Shown: in pieces, positions 16,561 through 25,449 of the stretch
Layout of the letters: each line of letters starts with the position of its first letter
How positions within the stretch are numbered: position 1 is the first letter of the stretch
Assembly (NCBI RefSeq): GCF_002483225.1
Contig: NZ_DLHL01000047.1
Location: 1 to 64,000, forward strand
From: Gemmatimonas sp. UBA7669
Lineage (GTDB): Bacteria; Gemmatimonadota; Gemmatimonadetes; Gemmatimonadales; Gemmatimonadaceae
Length of the DNA stretch: 64,000 nucleotides
Direction: 5' to 3'
Notes under the pieces: model-generated
Told to the model about the DNA's origin: nothing
Database searches by the model: none
Seen by the model: only the letters and a program-made list of their open reading frames with translations
Position numbers and translations under genes: made by a program

Positions 16561-19500
16561 TTAACGGCGCTCGAGGTCGTCGAGCTCCTCAAAGAACCCG
16601 AAGGCGCTGCCACCCGCGGCCCCCACGTTCTCCACGCGCAACATCTGCTTCTCGACGGTATTGCCGATGCGCAGCACCACGGCGTAGTCGCCCGTGGTGG
16701 CGCTGCCGCCGCCACCAAAGCCGCCGAAGCCACGGCCGCCACCGCCCGACGGATAGAGGCCGATCAGGTCGAACACGCGCCGCACCTTGGGATCACGAAC
16801 GGCCGCCTGCAGGCGCTGCGCCTGCGCACGCGGATCCTCGCCGCCGGCAGCCGCCGCCGTCATGCCACGCGCCGCCGAGGGCAGCAGTTCGGCCGGACGA
16901 TCGCACCAGGTCTCCCACTGCGTCATCGGCCGTTCACAGCCGGCGGGGACACGTCCACTGCCGCCCCCGCCACCGCCACCACCGCCGCCAAACTGGAAGT
17001 TGCCGGTCTGCGGCGTGAGCAGCTGCCGCGCCATGGCCAGCGAGGCGGAGTCGTACTTGGCCTTGGTGAGCGAATCGAACACCGCCGGCATGCGCACGGC
17101 CCGCAGAATGCTGTCACGCTTCTCGCTGGGCGAGAGCGTGCGCGGCCGCGGACGCGCGGTCAGGCCGTAATTCCATGTGACCGTGTGCAGACCCACACCG
17201 CCCGGACCGGTGATGGTGCTCACCGTGTCACCCAGCGCATTCACGATGCTGATGCGCGCCGGCGAGCCGGCCGTCGTGACCCGGTACGAAATCGACGCGC
17301 CGTACGCCGGATTGCGCGTGGCAAAGAACGCCTGCGCGTTGCCGTTGCCACTCGCACCACGCAGTGGCACCTCGCCCCACTGGAAGGCCGTCTTGGGCGC
17401 AAACAGATGCACCGGCTTGGCCGCGACCGTCTTCGCCATCTGCTGCAGCGGCGCGACGTCCACAATCCAGAAGCCGCGGCCGTGCGTGGCCGCAATCAGC
17501 TCGCGGTCGCGCGGATGCACCTGCAGGTCGTAGACCGGCACGCTGGGCAGATTGGCGGCGAACTTGCTCCACGTCGCGCCACGGTCGATGGACGCGTACA
17601 CGCTGAGTGACGTGCCCACGTACAGCACATCGGCGTTGGTGGGATCTTCACGCACGACATGCAGGTAGTCGCCCGGTCCGCCAACCGGCAGGTTGTTCAC
17701 CAGCGAGCTGAACGTCTTGCCACCATCGCGCGACACATACAGATAGGGCTTGAAGTCGCCCCACCGATGATTGTCGAAGGCCACGTACACCGTGTTGGTG
17801 TCGAAGTGCGAGGCTTCGATGCGCGTGACGTACACTTCGCCGCCGTTCGGCAGTCCGGGAATGCGCGGCGCCAGATTCTCCCAGGTGGCGCCGTCGTTGG
17901 ACGACTTCCACACGTTGCCGTCGTCGGTGCCGGCGTACAGCAGGCCGGCCCGTGCCGGGCTCTCCTCCAGCGCTACCACCGTGCCATACGTCTCGGCGCC
18001 CGTGGCGTCGAGCGTGATGCCACCCGTCAGACGCAGCGCCGTGTCCAGCTTGGCCGACAGCTGCTTGGACAAGTCGGGCGAGATGATGCGCAGCTCCTCA
18101 CCACGCTTGGTGCTCTTGAGCACCTTGTTGCCGGCGAAGTAGATGACGCTCGGGTTGTGCGGGGAGATGAAAAACGGCGAGTTCCAGTTGTAGCGCAGCG
18201 CCAGTTCGCTCGAGTCGCGCTGCTGCTGCACACGCAGCGCGGCAATGGCGGCCGACTGCGCCTTGGTGGCCGGCTTGAGCGGATCACCACGCACGATGGC
18301 GATGGAGTCCTCCCACTCGCGGTATCGCGACTGCCAGTTGGGCTTCTGGAACGGATAGCGCTCGCCCGTCTTGAGATTGACGCGCGACACATTGCCACCC
18401 TGCGACTCACCGTACACGATGTTGGGGTCGCTCGGGTCCATGGCCGCATAGAACCCGTCACCGCCGGCAATGGTGAACCAGTAGCCGGAGCTGGTAAGCG
18501 GATTGCGCAGACGGCTCGGGCCGCACCAGGTGCCGTTGTCCTGCGCACCGCCACAGATGTTGTACGGCACGCTCATGTCGTACGCCACTTCGTAGAACTG
18601 CGCGATGGGCAGGTTCTGCAACTGCTGGAAGGTGCCACCCGCATCGTAGGTGATGGCCACACCACCGTCGTTGGCCAGGAACCAGCGCTTCGGGTCCTTG
18701 GGGTCGATCCAGATGCCGTGATCGTCCACGTGCACGGCCTGCGCGATGTCACGCGAGGTCTTGCCGCCGTCTTCCGAGAGCTGCAACTGCGTGCTCGAGA
18801 AATACACCCGGTCCGGATTGGTCGGATCGCTGCGCACCTGCGAGTAGTAGAACGGACGCACGTTGATGTTGTTCATCTGCGTCCACGTCGTGCCGCCATC
18901 CGTGCTCTTCCAGAGACCGTTCAGCTTGGGACTGCGCTCACCCACAATGGGCCCCGTGCTGTTCTCGGCGGCTTCGACCATCATGTACATGACGTTCGGA
19001 TTGACCGCGTTAATGTCGAGGCTCATGCGACCCTTGAAGCCCGACGGGAAGCCGCCACCCTTCACTTCCGCCCACGTCGTGCCACCGTCCGTGCTCTTCC
19101 ACAAAGCCGAGCCCGGGCCGCCGCTGAACAGCGAGTACGGCGTGCGCCGACGCTCCCAGCTCGTCGCGAACACGATGTCCGGATTCTTCGGATGAATGGC
19201 GACATCCACGAAGCCCGCCTTGTCGCTGACGAACTTCACCAGCTCCCAGGTCGCTCCGCCGTCCTTGGTGCGGTAGAGACCGCGCTCGGGATTGGCGCGC
19301 CAGGTCGCACCCAGCGCCGCCACGAACACCACGTTGGGATTCGTGGGATGCACGGCAATGCGGCCCACCGCCTCGGTCTTCTCGAGGCCCATGAGCTTCC
19401 ACGTGATGCCGCCGTCGGTGCTCTTGTACACACCGCCACCCGGATCGATGGAGTTGCGCGAGTTGGGCTCGCCGGTGCCGGCCCACACCTGCTGCGTGTC

Positions 19501-19836
19501 ACTCGGGGCAATGGCCAGCATGCCCATCGAAATGACATTCTTGTCGTCGAATACCGGACGCCACGTGGTGCCGTTGTTGGTACTCTTCCAGATACCACCG
19601 GCTGCAGCGGCCACGAACACCGTCTTCGACGGCGACGGGATGCCCACGACGTCGGACAGGCGCCCCATGAAGGTGGCAGGACCCACCGTGCGCCAGCGCA
19701 TGCCGGCCACCGTGGCTGAGTCGAGCGCCTGGCCCATCAACTGGGCTGGCGCCGCGGCAACGCCGGCCGCCGCCGCACCGGCCAACACGGCTCGGCGTAA
19801 ATCCCACACGCGGGCGAAGTTTCGGGATCGGGACAT
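16561..19836 (-). CDS. Secreted VPS10/sortilin-like beta-propeller protein
   Basis: About 1091 residues with an N-terminal signal sequence (MSRSRNFARVWDLRR then AVLAGAAAAGVAAAPAQ). The body is a large propeller with at least eight ASP-box motifs (for example STNNGTTW, STDGGITW, TKDGGATW, STDGGTTW, SSNDGATW, SRDGGKTF, SIDRGATW), as in sortilin/VPS10 and BNR-repeat proteins. The propeller extends to about residue 850. The C-terminal region has a Gly9 run and an RGFGGFGGGG stretch, then a sealed beta domain. Such proteins are abundant in Gemmatimonadota and Bacteroidota. Roles proposed elsewhere are binding or hydrolysis of glycans or peptides, and none can be fixed here. The ATG at 19836 gives the signal peptide; a longer frame to 19929 is less likely. 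It is a single-gene transcript with its own terminator. Confidence 0.85.
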   Translation of the reverse strand: MSRSRNFARVWDLRRAVLAGAAAAGVAAAPAQLMGQALDSATVAGMRWRTVGPATFMGRLSDVVGIPSPSKTVFVAAAAGGIWKSTNNGTTWRPVFDDKNVISMGMLAIAPSDTQQVWAGTGEPNSRNSIDPGGGVYKSTDGGITWKLMGLEKTEAVGRIAVHPTNPNVVFVAALGATWRANPERGLYRTKDGGATWELVKFVSDKAGFVDVAIHPKNPDIVFATSWERRRTPYSLFSGGPGSALWKSTDGGTTWAEVKGGGFPSGFKGRMSLDINAVNPNVMYMMVEAAENSTGPIVGERSPKLNGLWKSTDGGTTWTQMNNINVRPFYYSQVRSDPTNPDRVYFSSTQLQLSEDGGKTSRDIAQAVHVDDHGIWIDPKDPKRWFLANDGGVAITYDAGGTFQQLQNLPIAQFYEVAYDMSVPYNICGGAQDNGTWCGPSRLRNPLTSSGYWFTIAGGDGFYAAMDPSDPNIVYGESQGGNVSRVNLKTGERYPFQKPNWQSRYREWEDSIAIVRGDPLKPATKAQSAAIAALRVQQQRDSSELALRYNWNSPFFISPHNPSVIYFAGNKVLKSTKRGEELRIISPDLSKQLSAKLDTALRLTGGITLDATGAETYGTVVALEESPARAGLLYAGTDDGNVWKSSNDGATWENLAPRIPGLPNGGEVYVTRIEASHFDTNTVYVAFDNHRWGDFKPYLYVSRDGGKTFSSLVNNLPVGGPGDYLHVVREDPTNADVLYVGTSLSVYASIDRGATWSKFAANLPSVPVYDLQVHPRDRELIAATHGRGFWIVDVAPLQQMAKTVAAKPVHLFAPKTAFQWGEVPLRGASGNGNAQAFFATRNPAYGASISYRVTTAGSPARISIVNALGDTVSTITGPGGVGLHTVTWNYGLTARPRPRTLSPSEKRDSILRAVRMPAVFDSLTKAKYDSASLAMARQLLTPQTGNFQFGGGGGGGGGGSGRVPAGCERPMTQWETWCDRPAELLPSAARGMTAAAAGGEDPRAQAQRLQAAVRDPKVRRVFDLIGLYPSGGGGRGFGGFGGGGSATTGDYAVVLRIGNTVEKQMLRVENVGAAGGSAFGFFEELDDLERR

Positions 19837-19930
19837 GATCTCGGGTGAGGAGGGATATTGTGGAGGGGCGGGAGCGTTACGCCTGCAGGGCTCCCACAGG
19901 GAATCGGCCAGCGGCCGACCCCAGTGCAAG

Positions 19931-19943
19931 AACGTATCACGTT
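19931..19943. promoter_or_regulatory. Inverted repeat in divergent promoter region
   Basis: AACGT-atc-ACGTT forms a short inverted repeat, with a further ACGTT half-site just downstream. It lies in the 123-bp gap between the divergent starts of the VPS10-like gene (19836) and the alcohol dehydrogenase gene (19960). It could be an operator, but its short arms make this tentative. Confidence 0.3.
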
Positions 19944-19959
19944 AACCTGACGTTTAGAC

Positions 19960-21021
19960 ATGATCTCCGCCCGCGGCATCGCCGCCACCTCCGCCACAGA
20001 CCCGCTCGTCCCCTGGGACTTCACCCGCCGAGAGCCGGGGCCCAGCGACGTGCTCATTCACATCCACTATTGCGGGGTCTGTCATTCCGACCTCCACACG
20101 GTGCGGGGTGAGTGGGGTACGGTGCCCTACCCACTCGTTCCAGGCCATGAAATCGTCGGCCGCGTGGCGTCCGTCGGCAGCCACGTGACCCGTTTCCGCG
20201 AGGGGGAGCTGGTTGGCGTGGGCTGCATGGTGGACAGTTGCCGCGACTGCGACCCATGTCGCCGCGGTCTCGAGCAGTACTGCGAACAGGGCAATACGGG
20301 CACCTACGCGGGCATTGAGGCGCAGACGGGCCGTCCCACCCAAGGCGGGTATAGCACCCACATTGTGGTCGATCAGGATTTTGTCCTGCGCATTCCTGAT
20401 GGACTCGATCCGGCCCGTACCGCCCCGCTGCTCTGCGCGGGCATCACCACCTGGTCGCCGCTTCGCGAGTGGAAGGTCGGCCCCGGCAGCCGCGTCGGCG
20501 TGGTCGGACTCGGCGGCCTGGGCCACATGGCCGTGAAGCTGGCCCGGGCCCTCGGCGCGCACGTCGTGGTGCTGACCACATCGCCCGGCAAGGTGGCCGA
20601 TGCCCTCGCCCTCGGTGCCCATGAAGTCGTGTTGTCGGGCAACGAGGAGGCCATGCGCGCCCTCCGGAACTCCCTGCATGTCATCATCGACACTGTGGGC
20701 GCGCCGCACGACCTCAACGCCGAAATGCGGCTCCTCACCCTCGACGGCACCCTCGTGCTGCTGGGTGGCTCGCCCGAACCCCACCCCTCGCCCGGCGCGT
20801 TCACGTTCATCACCAAGCGCCGCCGTCTGGCGGGGTCACTCATTGGTGGCATTGCCGAGACCCAGGAGATGCTCGACTTCTGCGCCGCCCATGGGGTCAT
20901 GGCCGACATCGAGCGCATCCGGCCGGAAGACATTAACACCGCCTACGAGCGCATGCTGCGCAGCGATGTGAAGTACCGCTTCGTCATCGACCTCGAGCCG
21001 CTGCGGCAGACCACCGCCTGA
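19960..21021 (+). CDS. Zinc-dependent alcohol dehydrogenase (cinnamyl-alcohol dehydrogenase type)
   Basis: A 353-residue medium-chain dehydrogenase. The catalytic zinc site is visible in HYCGVCHSDLHTVRG (Cys38) and PGHEIVG, and the four structural zinc cysteines in CRDCDPCRRGLEQYC. The cofactor domain has the Rossmann motif GLGGLGHMAVKLARALGA. The CAD/YahK branch reduces a broad range of aldehydes with NADPH, and this is the likely role here. The ATG at 19960 begins the family's usual N-terminus. The downstream stem-loop at 21037 separates it from the two-component genes. Confidence 0.92.
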   Translation: MISARGIAATSATDPLVPWDFTRREPGPSDVLIHIHYCGVCHSDLHTVRGEWGTVPYPLVPGHEIVGRVASVGSHVTRFREGELVGVGCMVDSCRDCDPCRRGLEQYCEQGNTGTYAGIEAQTGRPTQGGYSTHIVVDQDFVLRIPDGLDPARTAPLLCAGITTWSPLREWKVGPGSRVGVVGLGGLGHMAVKLARALGAHVVVLTTSPGKVADALALGAHEVVLSGNEEAMRALRNSLHVIIDTVGAPHDLNAEMRLLTLDGTLVLLGGSPEPHPSPGAFTFITKRRRLAGSLIGGIAETQEMLDFCAAHGVMADIERIRPEDINTAYERMLRSDVKYRFVIDLEPLRQTTA

Positions 21022-21036
21022 TCGATGGTCCGGGAC

Positions 21037-21069
21037 CGGCAGCACCCGTCGCGACACGGGTGCTGCCGA
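21037..21069 (+). terminator. Stem-loop after alcohol dehydrogenase gene
   Basis: A 13-bp inverted repeat (CGGCAGCACCCGT and its complement) with a short CGCGA-type loop lies 16 bp after the stop codon. No T-run follows, so it may be a Rho-assisted or weak terminator, or may affect translation of the response regulator that starts at 21100. Confidence 0.5.
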
Positions 21070-21099
21070 CTTGTCCCTCCCGGCGTTACTGTATTGGGA

Positions 21100-21822
21100 A
21101 TGGTCGCCCCGTTTCCCACCGAGTGGCCCGAGCCCGATACAGTGCTGGTCGTCGAAGACGACGACGCACTGCGCGAGTCGCTTGCGCATTCTCTCGCTTC
21201 GATCTGCAGGCAGCTGCGCACCGCCGGCACCGTGGCCGACGCGTTGCGCGAGTGCGCTGCGTCGTCGCCCGATATCATTCTGCTCGACCTCGGCCTGCCC
21301 GACGGCGACGGCGCCGACTTGCTTGGCCGCCTGAGGCAGATGACCGACGCGCCCATCATCGTGTTATCCGGACGAACGGACGAAGACCAAAAGGTCGCGC
21401 TGCTCGATGCCGGCGCCGATGATTTTCTCACCAAGCCCTGCTCCGTCGCCGAACTGCAGGCGCGCATCCGGGGCCAGTTCCGTCGCGTGCAGGTCTCGTC
21501 GGCCGCGCGCGCCTGGTCGCAGCTCTCCGTCGATGGCGTGGAAATCGACCTGCTGGCGCAGCGCGTGGTGCGCCACGGGCAACCCCAGCGCCTCACCCCC
21601 ACGGAGTGGGCGCTGCTCCGGGCGCTCATTCTGCACGCCGGTCGCCCACTGTCGCCGCGTCAGTTGTGGGACATCGTGTGGGCGCGTGAGTTCGGCGATT
21701 TTGCCACGCACGTGCGGGTCCACATCACGCATCTGCGACGAAAGATCGAGCCAGACCCGAGCATGCCACGCCTGATCGTCACGGAACCGGGTGTGGGGTA
21801 TCGATTCGCCGGTCCGCGCTGA
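21100..21822 (+). CDS. KdpE-like OmpR-family response regulator
   Basis: 240 residues. The receiver domain (residues about 12-125) has the acidic pair VVEDDDALRE, the phospho-acceptor region DIILLDLGLPDGDG, and the conserved Thr/Ser and Lys (IIVLSGRTDE; FLTKPCS). The OmpR winged helix follows (TPTEWALLRALILHAGRPLS; HVRVHITHLRRKIEPDP; EPGVGYRF), closest to KdpE. The ATG at 21100 gives a standard N-terminus. Its stop is 7 bp before the first possible kinase start, so the pair is co-transcribed. No kdpFABC potassium pump genes are in the window, so the target is unknown. Confidence 0.88.
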   Translation: MVAPFPTEWPEPDTVLVVEDDDALRESLAHSLASICRQLRTAGTVADALRECAASSPDIILLDLGLPDGDGADLLGRLRQMTDAPIIVLSGRTDEDQKVALLDAGADDFLTKPCSVAELQARIRGQFRRVQVSSAARAWSQLSVDGVEIDLLAQRVVRHGQPQRLTPTEWALLRALILHAGRPLSPRQLWDIVWAREFGDFATHVRVHITHLRRKIEPDPSMPRLIVTEPGVGYRFAGPR

Positions 21823-21829
21823 ACTCCTG

Positions 21830-23128
21830 ATGCGCACCCGTTTGCGCGCGCAGATGAGTGCGCAGTTGCGCGCGCAGATGAGTGCGCAGTTGCGCGCGCA
21901 GATGAGTGCGCAGTTGCGCACGCACATGCGCACGCACATGCGCGCGCGCTGGTCGGTGTGGTCCCTCTGGCTCGGGCTGTTTGCCGTCACCACCGTAGTG
22001 CTGCAGCGGCTTGTCGAAGCGCCTGACGTGCGTGTGGCGCATGGCGTTCTGGTCTACCTCGTGCTCATCATCGGTGCGAGTCGGCAGGGCGGCCGCGCAC
22101 TTTCGGTGGTCATGGTCATCCTCGGCTATTTTGCCGTGGACTACTTCTATGTACCACCACGCTTCACCCTGTTCTCCGCACGCGGGCTCGACTGGTTCGT
22201 GCTCGTGGGCTTTGTGCTCACTGGCATCCTGGTGTCCGAACTCTTCGGCAAACTGCAGCGTGCAGCGCACGAAGCCGAGGAGCGCACCGCCGAAGTGGAG
22301 CGGTTGTCCGCCGAACGGCTCCAGCTTGAACGCGATGCCGCCACACTGCGCGTGATGCAGGAAGCCGACCGTCTCAAGAACGCGCTCATCGACTCCATTG
22401 CGCACGATCTGCGCTCGCCGGTGGCGACACTCGCGCTGGTGTCCGATCCGGACGGAGGCTTCGCCAGCGATCAGGCGCTCGATCGCGTGCGGGAGGAAAC
22501 GCAGCGCCTCAACGAGTTTCTCGGCACGCTGCAGCGCTTCGCCACCGATGGCGGTGGCGCTCCGCTGCGCACCGAACCCCACGACGTCTTCGAATTGATC
22601 CGCACGGCGGTGCGCACCGCCGAGGCGCGTTTGCAGGAGCACCCGGTGCGCTCTACCGCCCTTGCGGTGGCGCAGGCCGCCCGCCCGCCGCAAGGCCCGC
22701 TGGTGCTGTGTGATCACACGCTCGCCGTGCATGCGCTGGGCAACCTGCTGCAGAATGCCGCGCGCTACTCGCCGGTCGGGCAGCCCATTGACGTCTTGGT
22801 GGAGAGCGGCGCGAATGACGTGCAGATCGTGGTCGCCGACAGGGGGCCAGGCATCGCACCGGAAGACGTGGGGCGACTGTTCTCGCCCATGCGACGACGC
22901 CCACCGCGCGAGGCGGGCCCGCTGGAGCGGCTTTCGGCACCGATCGCCACGGAATCCGAGCCAGCAGACGCGCGCCTCGGTATGGGACTCGCCATTACGC
23001 GCACCTTTGTCACCGCGCAGCGCGGTGCACTGACCTACCGCGCGCGCAGCGGTGGTGGCTCCGAGTTCGTCGTGCGCCTGCCGCGCGCGCCCATCACTTT
23101 ACACAGTCCGCGAACAGGCGCTTCCTGA
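21830..23128 (+). CDS. KdpD-like sensor histidine kinase with repeat-encoded N-terminus
   Basis: 432 residues from the first ATG. The first ~40 residues are a repeat of MSAQLRAQ units followed by MRTHMRAR. A KdpD-type DUF4118 four-helix membrane domain follows (VLVYLVLIIGASRQGGRAL; FAVDYFYVPPRFTLF), then a short coiled coil, HisKA with IDSIAHDLRSPVATLAL, and HATPase with N box NLLQNAARYS, G1 DRGPGIA and G2 LGMGLAIT. The N-terminal KdpD sensor and universal-stress domains are absent, so it is a short form. Six in-frame ATGs (21830, 21854, 21878, 21902, 21926, 21938) make the true start uncertain. The 3' end overlaps the convergent CotH-like gene by 35 bp. Confidence 0.87.
   Translation: MRTRLRAQMSAQLRAQMSAQLRAQMSAQLRTHMRTHMRARWSVWSLWLGLFAVTTVVLQRLVEAPDVRVAHGVLVYLVLIIGASRQGGRALSVVMVILGYFAVDYFYVPPRFTLFSARGLDWFVLVGFVLTGILVSELFGKLQRAAHEAEERTAEVERLSAERLQLERDAATLRVMQEADRLKNALIDSIAHDLRSPVATLALVSDPDGGFASDQALDRVREETQRLNEFLGTLQRFATDGGGAPLRTEPHDVFELIRTAVRTAEARLQEHPVRSTALAVAQAARPPQGPLVLCDHTLAVHALGNLLQNAARYSPVGQPIDVLVESGANDVQIVVADRGPGIAPEDVGRLFSPMRRRPPREAGPLERLSAPIATESEPADARLGMGLAITRTFVTAQRGALTYRARSGGGSEFVVRLPRAPITLHSPRTGAS
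21851..21945 (+). repeat. 24-bp coding minisatellite with an ATG in every unit
   Basis: Three tandem copies of a 24-bp unit (CAGATGAGTGCG + CAGTTGCGCGCG; units at 21851, 21875 and 21899) are followed by two 12-bp CGCACATGCGCA-type units to about 21945. The period is exactly eight codons, so copy-number change keeps the frame. Each unit carries an in-frame ATG and the palindromic TGCGCGCGCA. Confidence 0.9.
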
Positions 23129-24182
23129 CGGACTCGGGCGTGGCAATGTCCTCGTAGAACTCGCCGAAATACTTGAGTGTGCTGCGCACTGTGGCGGGTG
23201 AGAGCAACTGACCCACGGCGTCGGTGTAGAGCGCCTCGATGGCCGCACGCCGTTCGCGAAACAGGTCGAAAGCCGTGGCATAGGCCGGCTCGTGCGCACA
23301 GAACCCGCGAAAGAGGCGGATGCGCACGTTCTTGATGGGCAGCTTGGGGTCCACGCCGGCATACGCAGCGTTGATCACACCCGACATGTCGAAGTCGTAT
23401 GGCACCGGCACGTTCTGTCCGTCCGGCAAGGTGATGATCTCCACGTTGTGCAGCGTGCGCACGGCAATGTCGGTGTTGGCAATGAAGTACAGGTAGGTGT
23501 GCATGAGGGCCGTGGGCCCCGGCATCAAGTCATCGGACGTGGCGCCCTGCCTGTCGAAGATTTTGCCGCCAAGCCGTTCGGCAAGGTGATCGGGATCCTC
23601 GATGATGAACGAGTAGCGTGTGGTTTCGACCTTGCCGCTGGCACTGTCGGCGTAGGCAATGCGCAGCACCCGCACCTTGAAGGACGCGTCGGTGAGAACG
23701 CGGAGAATGCGATAGAGCTGCGCCTCCTGCAGTACGTACGACTCGTAGTTGTCGGCGTTGCGGCAGTATGTGACCAGCTTGGGGCGCTCGAGATTCGCAA
23801 AAAGGGTCCCGTCGGCCTTTTTGTCGCCGAAGCGCAGCCGCAGCGGCGGGAAGTCGCAGTGATTGAGCCGCCACACGCCACGCGTACGCACGCGGAGTGG
23901 CACTTCCACGGGTTTCCCGTTCGCGTCGACATAGCGAATGGTGGCGTCGCGCCACGGACTGTCCGCGTTCTTGTCGCGCTTGATCTGCCGCAGGTTGAGC
24001 GACAGCGTCACGGACAGTGGCTCCTCGCTGCGGAACAACCGCGGATTGGGCGGCTTGCGCGGGCCGGCCTGAGTGTCCGCCACGGCACCTTGCGCCGATG
24101 CCGTCGAAAGCGGCCCGCAAAGCAACAGCGCAAGTCCGAGTGCGCGACACGTCGCGCGTGCCAACAACGACCGCCACCTCAC
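23094..24182 (-). CDS. Exported CotH-like protein
   Basis: 362 residues with a signal peptide (MRWRSLLARATCRALGLALLLCG... cleaved after SAQ). The body shows VPLRVRTRGVWRLNHCDFPPLRLRF, LERPKLVTYCRNADNYESYVLQE and PVPYDFDMSGVINAAYAG. This order resembles the CotH atypical-kinase family (substrate strands, a helix lining up the chain, then a D-x-D near the active site), but conservation is weak. The genomic position supports the call, because CotH-family genes are commonly found beside DUF4956 genes. It starts inside the stop of the DUF4956 gene (4-bp overlap), and its 3' end overlaps the kinase gene. The secreted location is clear; kinase activity is an inference. Confidence 0.5.
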   Translation of the reverse strand: MRWRSLLARATCRALGLALLLCGPLSTASAQGAVADTQAGPRKPPNPRLFRSEEPLSVTLSLNLRQIKRDKNADSPWRDATIRYVDANGKPVEVPLRVRTRGVWRLNHCDFPPLRLRFGDKKADGTLFANLERPKLVTYCRNADNYESYVLQEAQLYRILRVLTDASFKVRVLRIAYADSASGKVETTRYSFIIEDPDHLAERLGGKIFDRQGATSDDLMPGPTALMHTYLYFIANTDIAVRTLHNVEIITLPDGQNVPVPYDFDMSGVINAAYAGVDPKLPIKNVRIRLFRGFCAHEPAYATAFDLFRERRAAIEALYTDAVGQLLSPATVRSTLKYFGEFYEDIATPESVRKRLFADCVK

Positions 24183-25216
24183 AGCAGCTCCGCCGACGAC
24201 AGGCGCGAGGCACCGGCGCTGCGCACCATGGACAAGAAGGCCTCGGGCTCCGTCTTGCGACGGAGTTGCACCCGGTACTCGAGCACCGTGTCCACCTCGC
24301 CCACGTCGAGCGAGCCGAACCGCCAGTGTTTGGTATACTCCGCCAGTCGCGGCTCCAGCGCGCGGCGCAGCGCGACCGCGTCCGTTGTCACCAGGCGCAA
24401 GGTGCGCTCAGGAGTCACGGCTGGAATTTCTCCGGTATTCTGATTGACCCGCGCTCGCTGGATGGCCCGTTCGGCCAGGCCCTCCAGCTGCTCCACGGTC
24501 ATGTTGCGCAGCACTTCGTCATCCATGCGCGCCACGAACGTGCCGGTGCGGGACAACTGCTTGGCGCGCTTGAGTCGGCGTTCACCCATGCGACCGTCGA
24601 GCTCCATGGGGGTACTGCCAAAGTCGGCCAGCCAGAGAGACAGCGCGAGCGCATTGAAACCCACCGACAACACCGCCGCCACGGGCAGGTTCACGGCCGA
24701 CGCCAGGCCGATGGCTGTGGCAAGGAACACGTATACGGCGTCCTTGCTGTCGTCGAGTGAGTTGCGAAAGCGCACCGCCGCCACGATGCCGGCCAGACTG
24801 AAGGCCAGGGCCAGCGAGTACTTCACCAGCAATACGATGCCCGCTACCACCGTGGGCAGGATGACCAGCAACTGCACCACCGATTGCTGATAGCCACGCT
24901 TGGCGCGCGTGAGCAGAAACACCCAGGCCACCGGCAACGACAGCAGGGCCGCCGCCAGCATGGCCACGCCCACCGTGACCGACAGCGTGACCTCATCGAG
25001 CGCCTGCTCCGGTCGCAGGCTCGGTGCCTGCAGCGGATCCCCCACCGTAGTGCCACCCAGGCCAAGCAAGGCCTCGAGCGAACTGGGCACCGAGCCGGTG
25101 CCGTGCGGCAGGCGATGCCAGACCAGCGCCGAACCGCCAATGAGGAGCGCGTAAAACACCACGCAGCGCACAATCACGCGCGTGGTCGGCGTGGCCTGCC
25201 ACAACACGCGGTTCAC
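24179..25216 (-). CDS. DUF4956 family membrane protein
   Basis: 345 residues. Four to five transmembrane helices (VIVRCVVFYALLIGGSALVW; VGVAMLAAALLSLPVAWVFL; LLVILPTVVAGIVLLVKYS and others) lead into the DUF4956 signature AGIVAAVRFRNSLDDSKDAVYVFLATAIGLA. The C-terminal cytosolic part ends in an ACT-like segment (DTVLEYRVQLRRKTEPEAFLSMV). DUF4956 genes often accompany VTC-type polyphosphate polymerase and CotH-like genes; only the CotH-like partner is here. The start is the GTG at 25216, preceded by GGAG at a 6-base spacing; an ATG at 25351 would add a non-conserved leader. Confidence 0.82.
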   Translation of the reverse strand: MNRVLWQATPTTRVIVRCVVFYALLIGGSALVWHRLPHGTGSVPSSLEALLGLGGTTVGDPLQAPSLRPEQALDEVTLSVTVGVAMLAAALLSLPVAWVFLLTRAKRGYQQSVVQLLVILPTVVAGIVLLVKYSLALAFSLAGIVAAVRFRNSLDDSKDAVYVFLATAIGLASAVNLPVAAVLSVGFNALALSLWLADFGSTPMELDGRMGERRLKRAKQLSRTGTFVARMDDEVLRNMTVEQLEGLAERAIQRARVNQNTGEIPAVTPERTLRLVTTDAVALRRALEPRLAEYTKHWRFGSLDVGEVDTVLEYRVQLRRKTEPEAFLSMVRSAGASRLSSAELL

Positions 25217-25449
25217 AAGGGACTCCGATTTCGCGTCACGTCGGGCACGGCCTGGCGACTGGGAAGATGTGCGGCAGCAGAACAGTGGTCGCGATATGAC
25301 ACCCAACCACCCCACCCCGGGAGTATCGCGTACGCCCGGCCCCCGCGCCATGGGACCAGTGGCACCTGGAGAGGCCGAACCGTGTAGCAGGGGGCATGAA
25401 GCCTGGCTGGCGCCTTGCCCCGTCCCCGGCGACCCCTCACATTCGCCGC

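Noticed and set aside
17659..19719. 686-codon plus-strand open frame antisense to the VPS10-like gene
   Set aside because: The ASP-box repeats on the minus strand are unmistakable. The plus frame is an artefact of codon periodicity.
21025..23128. A full kdp potassium-transport operon
   Set aside because: Only KdpE/KdpD-like regulators are present. No kdpF, kdpA, kdpB or kdpC frame was found on either side, and the kinase lacks the KdpD N-terminal sensor domains.
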